Source: Thermoplasmatales archaeon SW_10_69_26 (GTDB taxonomy: Archaea > Thermoplasmatota > SW-10-69-26). From it: 64,000 nucleotides of DNA. Below the pieces are notes generated by a model, which was not told where the DNA came from, did not search any database, and was given only the letters and a program-made list of their open reading frames with translations. The stretch lies in contig PXUB01000042.1 in the NCBI GenBank assembly GCA_003009755.1, positions 55,821-119,820 of the forward strand. The letters run 5' to 3'. Each line of letters starts with the position of its first letter. The stretch's first letter is position 1. A program made the position numbers and the translations under genes. This document shows positions 1 to 8,712 of the stretch, one piece after another.

Positions 1-1186
1 AGACGCCGGGGTAGTAGTTGTCGAACGTGATATGGTTGTAGGCGAACTCGAAGTCGACGCCGGGCGCGTCGAGGCCGTCGTTCTGGGCGAAGAAGTCGCT
101 GGAGAACCCGGAGTCGACGTACCCGATCGTGTCCCACACGGTGCCCCAGTCGTTGAACTCGCCGCCCCAGGCGCCGGCCTCGGGCGCGGCGTTCCACTCG
201 GCGAAGCTCGGGTTGGCGTTCAGCCGCTGCTTGATGAGTTCGGCGAGCGCGGTCGTGACCTTGACCTCGGCCGGCTCCATCTGCGCGGCGGGCAGCATCG
301 TCAACACGAAGTTGCCCTCACGCAGGCAGACCTCGCCCTCGCCGGCGACGTTGGGCGGGTTCACGCACTGCACCTCGCGGCTGGAGTCGATCAACGCGTT
401 GGCCGGGTAGAGCATGCCGTGCAGGTCGCTGGCGAGGTGGATGTCCGTGAAGTTCGTCGTCAGCCACGTCCAGAACGCCCGCGTCTCCGGCTCCTTGAGC
501 GCGGCGTGCGAGAGCTCGGTCGTGTTGCCGCGGCTCCAGCCGGTCGTCGGGGCCTGGCGGTTGAGGTCGGTCCCGTTGCCGTTGCCGCGAACGTAGTTCT
601 GCGTCTCGACGCCGGCGACGGAGAGGTACTCGGCGTCGTTTTGCCGGTACTCCGCCTGCTCGTGAGTCCAACCGTCGGGGTTGGGGAATAGGAAGATCAA
701 CCGCGTGTAGTCCAGCATGGCGAGCCGGTCCTCGGTCGCCACGCCGGTGTCCGTCTCGTCGTTGGTGGCCTTGGCGAAGTCCTCGATGACGCGGAGACCC
801 CCCTCGCGGCCACCCTTCTCGTTGCCGTGGATCGAGAGCATGAACAGGACGTTCAGCTTCTCGTCCTCGGGCACGGTCGACGCCTCGTTCGTGACCGTGA
901 CGGCGAACGTCGGGAACGTGTCGTGACCGCCGGCTGCGTTGTCCCAGCCGTAGGATGGCCCGATCTCGTGGTAGGTCACGAGGTCGGGGTTCTCCTCCTC
1001 GAGGGTCTCGAGCCCGTCGAGCGCGTCCTCCAGGGACGCGAAGTCGTTCGTCTCCATCGCCTCCGGGAACAGCCGTCCCGTGACCGTGCGGGCCTCCTCC
1101 CCGAACAGGCCGGGGGTCGGGAGGGCCGAGGCCATCGGCGTCGTGATCATCACCGCCGCCAGCAGGATCGCTCCAACCCGTCGCAT
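1..1186 (-). CDS. Secreted M14-family zinc carboxypeptidase (partial, runs off the left edge)
   Basis: My reverse translation from the ATG complement at 1184-1186 gives MRRVGAILLAAVMITTPMASALP... (signal peptide). It continues with ..LFMLSIHGNEKGGREGG.. (HxxE zinc motif), ..LFPNPDGW.. and ..DLHGMLYPANAL... It is absent from the ORF track because it is truncated. Confidence 0.85.
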   Translation of the reverse strand, partial: MRRVGAILLAAVMITTPMASALPTPGLFGEEARTVTGRLFPEAMETNDFASLEDALDGLETLEEENPDLVTYHEIGPSYGWDNAAGGHDTFPTFAVTVTNEASTVPEDEKLNVLFMLSIHGNEKGGREGGLRVIEDFAKATNDETDTGVATEDRLAMLDYTRLIFLFPNPDGWTHEQAEYRQNDAEYLSVAGVETQNYVRGNGNGTDLNRQAPTTGWSRGNTTELSHAALKEPETRAFWTWLTTNFTDIHLASDLHGMLYPANALIDSSREVQCVNPPNVAGEGEVCLREGNFVLTMLPAAQMEPAEVKVTTALAELIKQRLNANPSFAEWNAAPEAGAWGGEFNDWGTVWDTIGYVDSGFSSDFFAQNDGLDAPGVDFEFAYNHITFDNYYPGV

Positions 1187-1303
1187 GCTCGCTCGCTACT
1201 CACCCTCCGGCTACTTAGGCGTTGTTGGTGAACGGACGGGCGCTTCACCCAGCCGTCCCCTCAGGCCGCAAACGTCGTAGGCCAGGTCCGACTAGGCCGA
1301 CCG

Positions 1304-2014
1304 ATGCCCTTCGACACGAAGCAGGCCGCACGCGAGCGCGTCTGGTCCACGCTCGAGGACGAGGGCCTGGCCCGGTTCCCCTTCCCGCCCCAGGGACGGA
1401 TCCCGAACTTCGCCGGAGCCCAGGATGCCGCCGCCCGGCTCGTCGACCAGCCGCTTTTGCGCGAGGCCGACCGCGTCAAGGTCAACCCCGACGCGCCCCA
1501 ACGCTTCGTGCGCCAGGCCCTGCTCGAGGCCGGCACCAGGGTGTTCGTCCCGACCCCGCGCCTGCGGGGTGGGTTCAAGCGCTTGGACCCCGACGCGATC
1601 GCGGCCGAGGACCTGGCGGACGCAGCCAAGCTCTCGCAGATGGACGCCCACGCCGAACCGGTCGACCTCGACGAGCTGCCCGCCATGGACGCGATCGTCG
1701 CCGGCAGCGTCGCCGTCACCCGCGAGGGCCGCCGCGCGGGCAAGGGCGAGGGCTACACCGACCTCGAGTACGCGATCTTGCGCGAGCTCGGCCACCCGGA
1801 CACGCCCGTCGCCACCACCGTCCACCCGGTCCAGATCGTCGACGGCCTACCGCGCGACGACACCGACGTCCCGCTGTCGCTCGTCGTCAGCCCCGAGGAG
1901 GCGATCCGTGTCGACGAGACGCCGCCCGCGCCGGAGGGCATCGATTGGACGAAGCTCGACGAGGACCGCATCGAGGAGATGCCCGTGCTCGCTGAGATGC
2001 GCCAGCGGTCGTGA
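1304..2014 (+). CDS. 5-formyltetrahydrofolate cyclo-ligase family protein
   Basis: 236 aa. N-terminal KQAARERVWSTLEDEGLARFP, then VFVPTPRLRGGF, DAIVAGSVAVTREGRRAGKGEGYTDLEYAIL and TTVHPVQIVD, as in archaeal MTHFS-like proteins. Confidence 0.88.
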   Translation: MPFDTKQAARERVWSTLEDEGLARFPFPPQGRIPNFAGAQDAAARLVDQPLLREADRVKVNPDAPQRFVRQALLEAGTRVFVPTPRLRGGFKRLDPDAIAAEDLADAAKLSQMDAHAEPVDLDELPAMDAIVAGSVAVTREGRRAGKGEGYTDLEYAILRELGHPDTPVATTVHPVQIVDGLPRDDTDVPLSLVVSPEEAIRVDETPPAPEGIDWTKLDEDRIEEMPVLAEMRQRS

Positions 2015-2070
2015 CGGGCGCAAAGCTAAGTCTGGCGAGCGGCGGTCCAGTGAGAAGGGACAAAGGGAAG

Positions 2071-2119
2071 GCCCAGGTCGATCCGAGGATCGACGTGGGC
2101 TAGGCGTCCTCGCGGACGC
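2071..2119. other. Tandem strong hairpins (candidate structured RNA or bidirectional terminator)
   Basis: GCCCAGGTCGATC-CGAG-GATCGACGTGGGC (13-bp stem, one mismatch, 2071-2100), followed by GCGTCC-TCGC-GGACGC (2104-2119). Confidence 0.5.
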
Positions 2120-2140
2120 AGCCGGGGAAGGCGAGACCGG

Positions 2141-2267
2141 TCAGTAGGGGCTGTCGAGGCGCTCGACGTCGGTGGCGCGGAGGCCTCGGTCGCCCTCTTC
2201 GATCTCGAACTCGAACTCGTCCCCTTCTTGGGGCTCACCGCCTTCGATGTCGTCCATGTGGAAGAAT
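2141..2267 (-). pseudogene. Truncated cold-shock protein remnant (C-terminal half only)
   Basis: The minus strand reads ..FFHMDDIEGGEPQEGDEFEFEIEEGDRGLRATDVERLDSPY*, homologous to the C-terminal half of the intact Csp at 2774-3001. It lacks the N-terminal GKVxFFHDRKGYGF half. Confidence 0.75.
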
Positions 2268-2294
2268 CGTGTGGGGTAGGACGATCGCTACAGG

Positions 2295-2513
2295 CTAGGT
2301 GCCTCCGCCACCGCCGGTCTCGATCCGGTCCAGCTGTTTGGCCCGCAACCCGCGGGGGCCCTCCTCGATCTCGAACGCGAACTCCTCGCCCTGCTGGGGC
2401 TCGGGGCCGTCGATGTCCTCCAGGTGGGAGAAGGGATCATCGTCGGCGTCGGTCGTCTCGAGGAAGCCGTATCCTTTCCGGTCGTGGAAGAACGTGGCCT
2501 TCCCGCTCGGCAT
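2295..2513 (-). CDS. Cold-shock domain protein (CspA-like) with Gly-rich C-terminus
   Basis: MPSGKATFFHDRKGYGFLETTDADDDPFSHLEDIDGPEPQQGEEFAFEIEEGPRGLRAKQLDRIETGGGGGT. RNP1-like KGYGFLE is present. Confidence 0.85.
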   Translation of the reverse strand: MPSGKATFFHDRKGYGFLETTDADDDPFSHLEDIDGPEPQQGEEFAFEIEEGPRGLRAKQLDRIETGGGGGT

Positions 2514-2557
2514 GGTGGGGCTCCGTTGGAGCAACGATCGCCCGCCGTCAGGCGACC

Positions 2558-2727
2558 TCAGAAGCCTCCGCCGCTGTCGAGGCGGCTGATGTCGGTGGCG
2601 CGGAGGCCTCGGTCGCCCTCTTCGATCTCGAACTCGAACTCGTCCCCTTCTTGGGGCTCACCGCCTTCGATGTCGTCCATGTGGAAGAATTCCGGTCGTG
2701 GAAGAACGTGACTTTCCCGCTCGGCAT
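2558..2727 (-). pseudogene. Cold-shock gene with internal deletion and frameshift
   Basis: Starts MPSGKVTFFHDR, then shifts out of frame (NSSTWTTSKAV). The other frame reads FFHMDDIEGGEPQEGDEFEFEIEEGDRGLRATDISRLDSGGGF*. The KGYGFIETxEADDD segment is missing. Confidence 0.8.
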
Positions 2728-2773
2728 TGTCGAACCTCGCTGTGTTTGTCTCGGTATCGGAGATCGGTGAGGC

Positions 2774-3001
2774 TTAGAAGCCTCCGCCGCCACCGCTGTC
2801 GGTGCGGGTGAGGTCGGTGGCGCGGAGACCGCGCTCTCCCTCTTCGATCTCGAACTCGAACTCTTCGCCCTCTTGGGGCTCAGGGCCGTCGATGTCGTCC
2901 ATGTGGAAGAAGACGTCGTCGTCGGCCTCGGGGGTTTCGATGAAACCGTACCCCTTCCTATCGTGGAAGAAGGCTACCTTACCGCTAGCCATCAAACCCA
3001 T
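2774..3001 (-). CDS. Cold-shock domain protein (CspA-like)
   Basis: MGLMASGKVAFFHDRKGYGFIETPEADDDVFFHMDDIDGPEPQEGEEFEFEIEEGERGLRATDLTRTDSGGGGGF. Intact CSD with RNP1 KGYGFIE and RNP2-like VFFHM. Confidence 0.92.
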   Translation of the reverse strand: MGLMASGKVAFFHDRKGYGFIETPEADDDVFFHMDDIDGPEPQEGEEFEFEIEEGERGLRATDLTRTDSGGGGGF

Positions 3002-3056
3002 TCAAGAACGCCTATTTGATAAGCTTTTCCCTCCTGGTCGGGGGGCCTCGGCGGTT

Positions 3057-3494
3057 TCAGGCCCGTTCGAGCGCCGAATCGACGTCCTCACGCCGAACCT
3101 CCAGCGTCGCTTCGACGCGACCGTCCCGGACGAGGACGGGGACCTCCTGCAACCATCGATCCCGCAGGCGCTCGTCCTCGGTCACGTCGACCTCCCACAA
3201 GGCGAAGCCGAGCTCGGCCTGGGCATCGCGCAGGATCGCCCGAGCCTCGTCGCAGTGCGCGCACTCGTCGCGCACGACGAGCAGCAACGTCTCCCGACCG
3301 GGATCCTCCTCCACTCGCAGACTGAACGCCAGAGCCGTCAACAGACCCCCAGCGAGGATCAGGCCGGCGCCCAGCCGCCGCGATCCCCGGGCCAGGCGCT
3401 CGAGGCCCAGCCCGAGGACGGCGGTGGCGATCGCCAGCAGGACGCCCGTCGCCTCCGTGAACCGGCGAGCGGGCAGCTCGAACATCGGCCTCAC
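3057..3494 (-). CDS. Membrane-anchored glutaredoxin/thioredoxin-like protein (DUF836-like)
   Basis: 145 aa. N-terminal hydrophobic segments are followed by LLLVVRDECAHCDEARAILRD...VDVTEDERLRDRWLQEVPVLVRDGR (CxxC, cis-Pro region). Confidence 0.7.
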   Translation of the reverse strand: MRPMFELPARRFTEATGVLLAIATAVLGLGLERLARGSRRLGAGLILAGGLLTALAFSLRVEEDPGRETLLLVVRDECAHCDEARAILRDAQAELGFALWEVDVTEDERLRDRWLQEVPVLVRDGRVEATLEVRREDVDSALERA

Positions 3495-4312
3495 CGCACG
3501 CGGTAGTAGTTGCGGTTCAGCTTGAAGACACGGTCGCCCTCGTCCATCATGCGCTCACGCCACGTCTTGATGCCGACGTACGTGAGCACCGCCAAGGTCA
3601 GCGGTAACAGCACCGTCATCCAGCTCAAAAGATCCCACTGCAAGAACTGGAAGAAGGGACCGATCAGGTCCTGGCCGAACTTGGTGGCCGTGACGGGCCA
3701 GCGGTTGTAGATCACGTTGTTGATCGAGTAGACGCTGGCCATCGTCAGGACGCCGAGCGCGAACACGCCCACGGAGGTCGTGAACGGCTGCTCCTGTGGG
3801 CGTTGGGCCTTCCCCCGATCCAGGAACGGGATCAGGAACAGCGGGATCAGCAACGGTGTGTGGAGCCCGATCAGACCCATCAGCTTGGCGTTCATCGGCC
3901 CGATGATCGGGAGCTGCACGATGGCGGTGCTGGGGCCCATGTCCCAGGGGGTCCACCACTGGCGGTCCCAGACGTGCCACCACTCGCCGACCCAGGCGCC
4001 CTCGGGGCCGTTCAACAGCTGGAAGTCGTTGCCCAGCTTGAGGAGCCCGTAGGACCACAGGAGGTACCAGTCCGGCAGGATGACCTCGGGTTGGCCGGCC
4101 GGATTGGCCGGTCCCTCGAGGAAGTAGGGCATGAACGCGGCCAGGTACAGCAGGGCCGCGGTGAAGAAGCAGACGATGACGATGTTGCGCACCATCTCGT
4201 GGGGCCAGAAGGGGAAGCCCTCGACCGGGCGCAGGGATTTCTCATCCCGGCGCTGGTTGTCCATGCGTTCGGCCTCCTCCACGTACTCCTGGGTGAGGGC
4301 CTTCAGGCTCAC
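3491..4312 (-). CDS. Cytochrome b C-terminal domain subunit (PetD-like) of bc-type complex
   Basis: 273 aa, multi-TM, PDWYLLWSYGLLKL (variant PEWY Qo motif). Adjacent to cytochrome b N-terminal and Rieske genes. Confidence 0.88.
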   Translation of the reverse strand: MSLKALTQEYVEEAERMDNQRRDEKSLRPVEGFPFWPHEMVRNIVIVCFFTAALLYLAAFMPYFLEGPANPAGQPEVILPDWYLLWSYGLLKLGNDFQLLNGPEGAWVGEWWHVWDRQWWTPWDMGPSTAIVQLPIIGPMNAKLMGLIGLHTPLLIPLFLIPFLDRGKAQRPQEQPFTTSVGVFALGVLTMASVYSINNVIYNRWPVTATKFGQDLIGPFFQFLQWDLLSWMTVLLPLTLAVLTYVGIKTWRERMMDEGDRVFKLNRNYYRVR

Positions 4313-4375
4313 TGCGGACCCCTCCCCGTCGTCGGATGCCGTGTGAACGGTGTGGGCGTGGTCATCGTCGTCTCC

Positions 4376-5179
4376 TCAGTGCGGCTCCGCGATGCCTTGC
4401 CACCAGACGATGGCGACGTGAGCGATCGAGGCGCCGAACGTCAAAAGCGGTAGCAGGATGACGTGCAAGACGTACATCCGCGTCACGGTCTCCTGTCCGA
4501 GCTCGACGCCCCCGAACAGCAGCCCGGCCAGCCACTTGCCGAGGATCGGTGTCGACAACGACATCTCCAACCCGATCCGGCCGGCCCAGAACGACAGCTG
4601 GCTCCAGGGCAGGATGTAGCCGGTGTAACCGAGCCCGAGCGTGAGCAGGAACAGGACGACGCCGAGCAGCCAGTTCAGCTCGCGCGGTTTCTTGTACGCC
4701 TGCGTGAAGTAGACGCGGGCCATGTGCAGCACGACCGCGGACACCATGACCATCGCGCTCCAGAAGTGGACGGCGCGGATCATGAAGCCCAGCGGCATCT
4801 CGGTCATGATCAAGGCGACCGACTGCCAGGCTTGCGTCGCCTCGCCGACGCCCTCCATCATGACCGAGGACGTCGACGGGATGTAGTAGAACGTGAGCAG
4901 GATGCCGGAGATCGTGGCGAAGATGAACGCCAGGAACACGATCGAGCCCAGCGCGTACAGCGGGTACCAGTACCAGATGACGCGCAGGTTGTACTTCTCC
5001 GTGTGCGTGCGCGGGAGCTCGAAGTTCAGCTGATGGTAGAAGTGCTGGATGCTGTCCGCGTAGTTGCGGATGCGGTAGCGCTCGTCGAGCCAGGCGAAGG
5101 CCGCCAGCAGGAGCTTGGCGATTGGGCCGGGCTCGGTGAAGTCGTCGTCACGGCGAGCTTCGACGCCGTCCGGACTCAA
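4376..5179 (-). CDS. Cytochrome b N-terminal domain subunit (b6-like)
   Basis: 267 aa. GIxLTFYYxP, AVHFWSAMVMVSAVVLHMARVYFTQAYKKPRELNWLLGVVLFLLTLGLGYTGYILPW and VLHVILLPLL: haem-ligating His pairs and Qo region. Confidence 0.93.
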   Translation of the reverse strand: MSPDGVEARRDDDFTEPGPIAKLLLAAFAWLDERYRIRNYADSIQHFYHQLNFELPRTHTEKYNLRVIWYWYPLYALGSIVFLAFIFATISGILLTFYYIPSTSSVMMEGVGEATQAWQSVALIMTEMPLGFMIRAVHFWSAMVMVSAVVLHMARVYFTQAYKKPRELNWLLGVVLFLLTLGLGYTGYILPWSQLSFWAGRIGLEMSLSTPILGKWLAGLLFGGVELGQETVTRMYVLHVILLPLLTFGASIAHVAIVWWQGIAEPH

Positions 5180-5181
5180 GG

Positions 5182-6051
5182 CTAGTGCCCACCTCCGCCC
5201 TCGCCGCCTCCGCCCCCGCCGCCGCCACCGGGACCGGCGTCGGGGTACTCGAAGATCGTGCGGTTGTACGTCTCGATCTGGAACGGATCGTAGCGGGACA
5301 GGTGGCAGGTGCAGAAGATCGTGTCGCCGTAACCGGACGAGATCGCCAGCTCGGCGGTGTGGAAGTCCGGCACGCAGCAGAAGTGCGTGCAGAACGAGCA
5401 GCAGGCCATGAAGATGTCATCCGGGTCGTCCGGATGCTCGGGGAACCAGCCCTCGCGGATCTCGTCCGCGATCGGCGTGGGGACCGTCGACATGAACCCC
5501 AGCTCCTCCTTCGGGGCTCGAACGATGATGCCGCTGATCTTGCTCTCGGGCTCGACGCCCTCCGAGCGCCATCGGAACGCGGCGCCCGATCCGGGGTAGC
5601 CCTCCCACTGCTCGTCGGGCGTGTCCTTCGGGAAGTCGCTGTAGTGGACCTCCTCGTCGATGTGCTCGGTGAACCAGGCGTCGAAGCCCTTGGCGACCTT
5701 CTCCTCGCTGACGTCGTAGCGGAGGACGTTGTCGGACTCGAAGCCCTGGAACGTCCCGGGCGCGCGCTCGTGAGAGCAATACTTGTACCACTTGAGCTGG
5801 TCCTCGGCGGCGTCGGGCCGGCCGCGGAGGATCCCGTCGTCGGTGATCTCCAGCGGGATCAACGGCAGGCCGTAGGGCGCCGGCGAGCCGGGGAGGACGC
5901 GCATGCCAGGGTACGAGATGTTGACGATCTCGACGCCGACGTCGGACACGGGTTGCAGCATGCCGAACCCGGCGGCGGTCACGGCACCGCCTGCCCCGAC
6001 ACCGGCACAGGCTTTCACGAAGCTCCTCCGATCGAATCCGTCTCCTGGCAT
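5182..6051 (-). CDS. Rieske [2Fe-2S] iron-sulfur protein with Tat-like signal
   Basis: MPGDGFDRRSFVKACAGVGAGG (twin-Arg); CTHFCCVPDFH...TIFCTCHLSRYDPFQIE (Rieske C-x-H / C-x-x-H pattern). Confidence 0.87.
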   Translation of the reverse strand: MPGDGFDRRSFVKACAGVGAGGAVTAAGFGMLQPVSDVGVEIVNISYPGMRVLPGSPAPYGLPLIPLEITDDGILRGRPDAAEDQLKWYKYCSHERAPGTFQGFESDNVLRYDVSEEKVAKGFDAWFTEHIDEEVHYSDFPKDTPDEQWEGYPGSGAAFRWRSEGVEPESKISGIIVRAPKEELGFMSTVPTPIADEIREGWFPEHPDDPDDIFMACCSFCTHFCCVPDFHTAELAISSGYGDTIFCTCHLSRYDPFQIETYNRTIFEYPDAGPGGGGGGGGGEGGGGH

Positions 6052-6056
6052 GGTTC

Positions 6057-6344
6057 TCACAGCAGGTCTTCCCACTTCTCCTTCCGCTGCTTCACGACGA
6101 TGATGTCGTCGAGGTAGAAGCGGCGGTAGAGGGCGAGGATGACGCCCAGCACGAGGAACGCGCTAGCGAGCCAGAACGTGAGGATCTGTTGAGCGTTGGG
6201 CGAGTTCCAGCCGAGCACGACGCCGGCCGAGAACAGGCCCACGAACGCGAGCTCCACGATCGTCAGCAACACGATGGCGACAGCCACGCCAAGCGGGGCC
6301 TCGGCCGGTTCGTGTCGGACGACGTCGCCGGGCTCTCTCGCCAC
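6057..6344 (-). CDS. Small membrane protein of the bc-complex operon
   Basis: 95 aa, two predicted TM helices (VAIVLLTIVELAFVGLFSAGVVLGW; ILTFWLASAFLVLGVILALYRRFYL), between the Rieske and cupredoxin genes. Confidence 0.7.
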   Translation of the reverse strand: MAREPGDVVRHEPAEAPLGVAVAIVLLTIVELAFVGLFSAGVVLGWNSPNAQQILTFWLASAFLVLGVILALYRRFYLDDIIVVKQRKEKWEDLL

Positions 6345-6353
6345 TCGAACACC

Positions 6354-7133
6354 TCACAAGATCAGGTAGATGCCGAGCCCGATCAGAGCCACCGCGATCA
6401 GGACTTGCGCCACGCGGCCGGGCGAGGGCAGGATGGGCTCCACCATCTCGCGCTCGTCGCCTTCCGCGGCGCCTGCGGCCACCGTGATCGTCTCGGGGCC
6501 ACCGGCGCGATGATCGGTCACGTTCTTGGACTCGCCGTAGCGGAGGAAGAAGAACGTGGCGAACAGGACGATGAAGATGATGACGAAGGAGATGACACCG
6601 ACCCAGTAGGCGAGGTAGTCGACACCGAAGTCCTCGATGCCGCCCTCCTCGCCGCCACCGGTCGCGCCGACGGCGAGCGTGCCCTCCATGCCTTGGGACT
6701 GGTGACCGGGAACCGAGCAGATGTAGCCGACCTCGCCCTCGTAATCCTCGCCGAACGTGACGGTGAGGTTGTACTCCTCACCGGGGTCGAGCAGCGGCGT
6801 CTTGACCGCCTCGCCGTTGCCGTCTTCGCGCTGCCGGACGTCCTCCTCGGCGTGTTCGAAGTCTTGGCTGAGGAACGCGAAGTCGTGGGCGACCCCCCCG
6901 ACGTTGACGACGTGGAAGGTCACCTCGGTGTTGGGGCCGACCGTCATCTCTTCGGGATGGGTCGCGAACGGATCGTCCTGGCCCGGACCCAAGCGAACCT
7001 CGATCGTGGCTTCCGTGGGGCCGGTGAGCTCGTCCTCGGCGGCGTCGCCCTCCTGAGCGGCGACGAGGCCGGAGGCCAACGCGAAACCCGCGATCACGGC
7101 GACCAGGAGGGCGCATCGGGCTCGGGTTCCCAT
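6354..7133 (-). CDS. Halocyanin/cupredoxin-like blue-copper protein with two C-terminal TM helices
   Basis: Signal peptide, then VNVGGVAHDFAFL...GEVGYICSVPGHQSQGMEGTLAV (His...Cys-x4-His-x4-Met copper ligands), then TM helices YWVGVISFVIIFIVLFATFFFL and VLIAVALIGLGIYLIL. Confidence 0.85.
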   Translation of the reverse strand: MGTRARCALLVAVIAGFALASGLVAAQEGDAAEDELTGPTEATIEVRLGPGQDDPFATHPEEMTVGPNTEVTFHVVNVGGVAHDFAFLSQDFEHAEEDVRQREDGNGEAVKTPLLDPGEEYNLTVTFGEDYEGEVGYICSVPGHQSQGMEGTLAVGATGGGEEGGIEDFGVDYLAYWVGVISFVIIFIVLFATFFFLRYGESKNVTDHRAGGPETITVAAGAAEGDEREMVEPILPSPGRVAQVLIAVALIGLGIYLIL

Positions 7134-7187
7134 GATGACGTCTCGCCGAAGCGAGTCGACCTATTAGACTTTTGCTTAGCCGACCCC

Positions 7188-7336
7188 CGGCTGTCTGGTT
7201 AAGCAGGGGCCGCGAAGGACACGAAGGATCGCCATGGCCACGAAGGGCCTGTGACTCGCCGCCGGGCGGCGTTGTCACGGCAGCTGCTCTCCTTTGTGCC
7301 CTAGCGTCCCTTCGCGTGCTTGGTGGTCCCCCCGTT
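7188..7336 (+). repeat. Copy A of a ~150-bp imperfect-palindromic dispersed element
   Basis: ctgtctggttaagcaggggccgcgaaggacacgaaggatcgccatggccacgaagggcctgtgactcgccgccgggcggcgttgtcacggcagctgctctcctttgtgccctagcgtcccttcgcgtgcttggtggtcccccc. Nearly identical to the reverse complement of 58652-58801. Confidence 0.92.
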
Positions 7337-7491
7337 TGTTATCCTTACAGCGCGAGCCGACCCCACCCTCGGGAGGGTCTCCCTGTGCCGGATCGCCAAC
7401 CCGTTCCGGCGACGCCGCGGGGGCTGTGGCTCCCCGTGACCCCGAAAACCTAAAGACCTCATCTGCGGGTCGTGCATGTGGAGGCGAGCCA

Positions 7492-8694
7492 GTGAACCGA
7501 ACCTCGACCGCGATCCTCGTCGCCGTCGCGATGCTTTCGATGTCTGTTCCCGGGCAGGTGTCCGCGCACGAGAGCACGGCGGCGGACCTCAACGAGCTTG
7601 CTTACGACAACGTCTGGCAGATCCTCGGTCCCGGAGGAGAGACCGACGATCCGACCGTCAACGAAGGCCTCAGCACGCTGGGGCTCGACGCCGAGGAGCG
7701 CGGCGGCGAGGCTCCCGACGACAACGAAGCCAGCTGCACGCACCACGACGACGGGATCATCGACGGTCAGGCTCCCGGCGACAACGTCTGCACCGACGAC
7801 GACGGCGACAGCGAACCGGACGACGACGTCCAGAACCTGAAGTTCTTCCAGTGCCAGGGAGCGAAGAGCTTCGCCAACCCCACCGAGCAAGCCGATCTCG
7901 AGTTCGAGGCTCCCTTCCCGGTGAACCACAACGACCTCGAGAACGGCATCTTCGAGGCGACCGGCAGCTTCTTCGTCCCCGTCGGGTTCAGTGGCGAGAA
8001 CGCGAGCGATGTCTCTGAGGTCCACTTCGGCTTCGCGCACACGTTCGCCTGGCCCGCCTCCTCCTCGCTGTGCCAGCCCCCGTTCCCGCTGTCCGGCGCC
8101 TACTACGAGTTCTACCGCGGCGACACGACGCCCGAGGACGGGTTCGAGATCCCGGTCAACACGCTGCTCGTCCCCGACGCCCCCTACGGCGCCGTGCTCC
8201 GCGCCCTCGACGAGACCGGCAACACGCTCGGCGTGGCCTTCGTCTACGCGAACGTCAACAACTACCTCAACGACGCCAACTTCCGGCCGAACACGCCGAG
8301 CACATGCGATAGCGATAACCCCGGCAACGCCGGCACCGACCTGTGCCCCTACCACGACACGACGCCGCCGCGCGCGACCGTCTACAAGTCCTTCGAGATG
8401 CCCGACGACGTCTTCCCGCGCGGTGAGAACGCGGACGACGAATGCACCGAAGGTGTCGCCCTCGAGTACGGCGAGCCGGTGGAGACGTTCGAGGTGACCC
8501 GACCCAACGGGAACTCGGTCAGCTTCGACACCTACGACCCCGCCAACCGCGACGTCGACTCGACGCCCCTGGTGACCACGGCGAGAGACGACTGGGGTCC
8601 CGGCTTGTGCATCCTGAGCCCGCCCGGCGAGTTCACCGTGAAGGCGTGGGACCAGTCCGGCAACATCGGGGCGCAAACGATCATCACGACGTAG
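7492..8694 (+). CDS. Secreted acidic protein of unknown function
   Basis: GTG start with upstream ggaggcgagcc SD-like sequence. VNRTSTAILVAVAMLSMSVPGQVSAHES signal peptide; Asp-rich, Cys-containing mature region. The track ORF starts at 7294, but the signal peptide places the start at 7492. Confidence 0.75.
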   Translation: MNRTSTAILVAVAMLSMSVPGQVSAHESTAADLNELAYDNVWQILGPGGETDDPTVNEGLSTLGLDAEERGGEAPDDNEASCTHHDDGIIDGQAPGDNVCTDDDGDSEPDDDVQNLKFFQCQGAKSFANPTEQADLEFEAPFPVNHNDLENGIFEATGSFFVPVGFSGENASDVSEVHFGFAHTFAWPASSSLCQPPFPLSGAYYEFYRGDTTPEDGFEIPVNTLLVPDAPYGAVLRALDETGNTLGVAFVYANVNNYLNDANFRPNTPSTCDSDNPGNAGTDLCPYHDTTPPRATVYKSFEMPDDVFPRGENADDECTEGVALEYGEPVETFEVTRPNGNSVSFDTYDPANRDVDSTPLVTTARDDWGPGLCILSPPGEFTVKAWDQSGNIGAQTIITT

Positions 8695-8712
8695 TCCCGA
8701 GGCCACCACCAT

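Noticed and set aside
32-691. 219-aa + ORF at the left edge
   Set aside because: It is antisense to the truncated M14 carboxypeptidase, which has real catalytic motifs and a signal peptide.
2228-2770. 180-aa + ORF across the cold-shock region
   Set aside because: It is an antisense read-through of the csp copies and remnants; no independent evidence.
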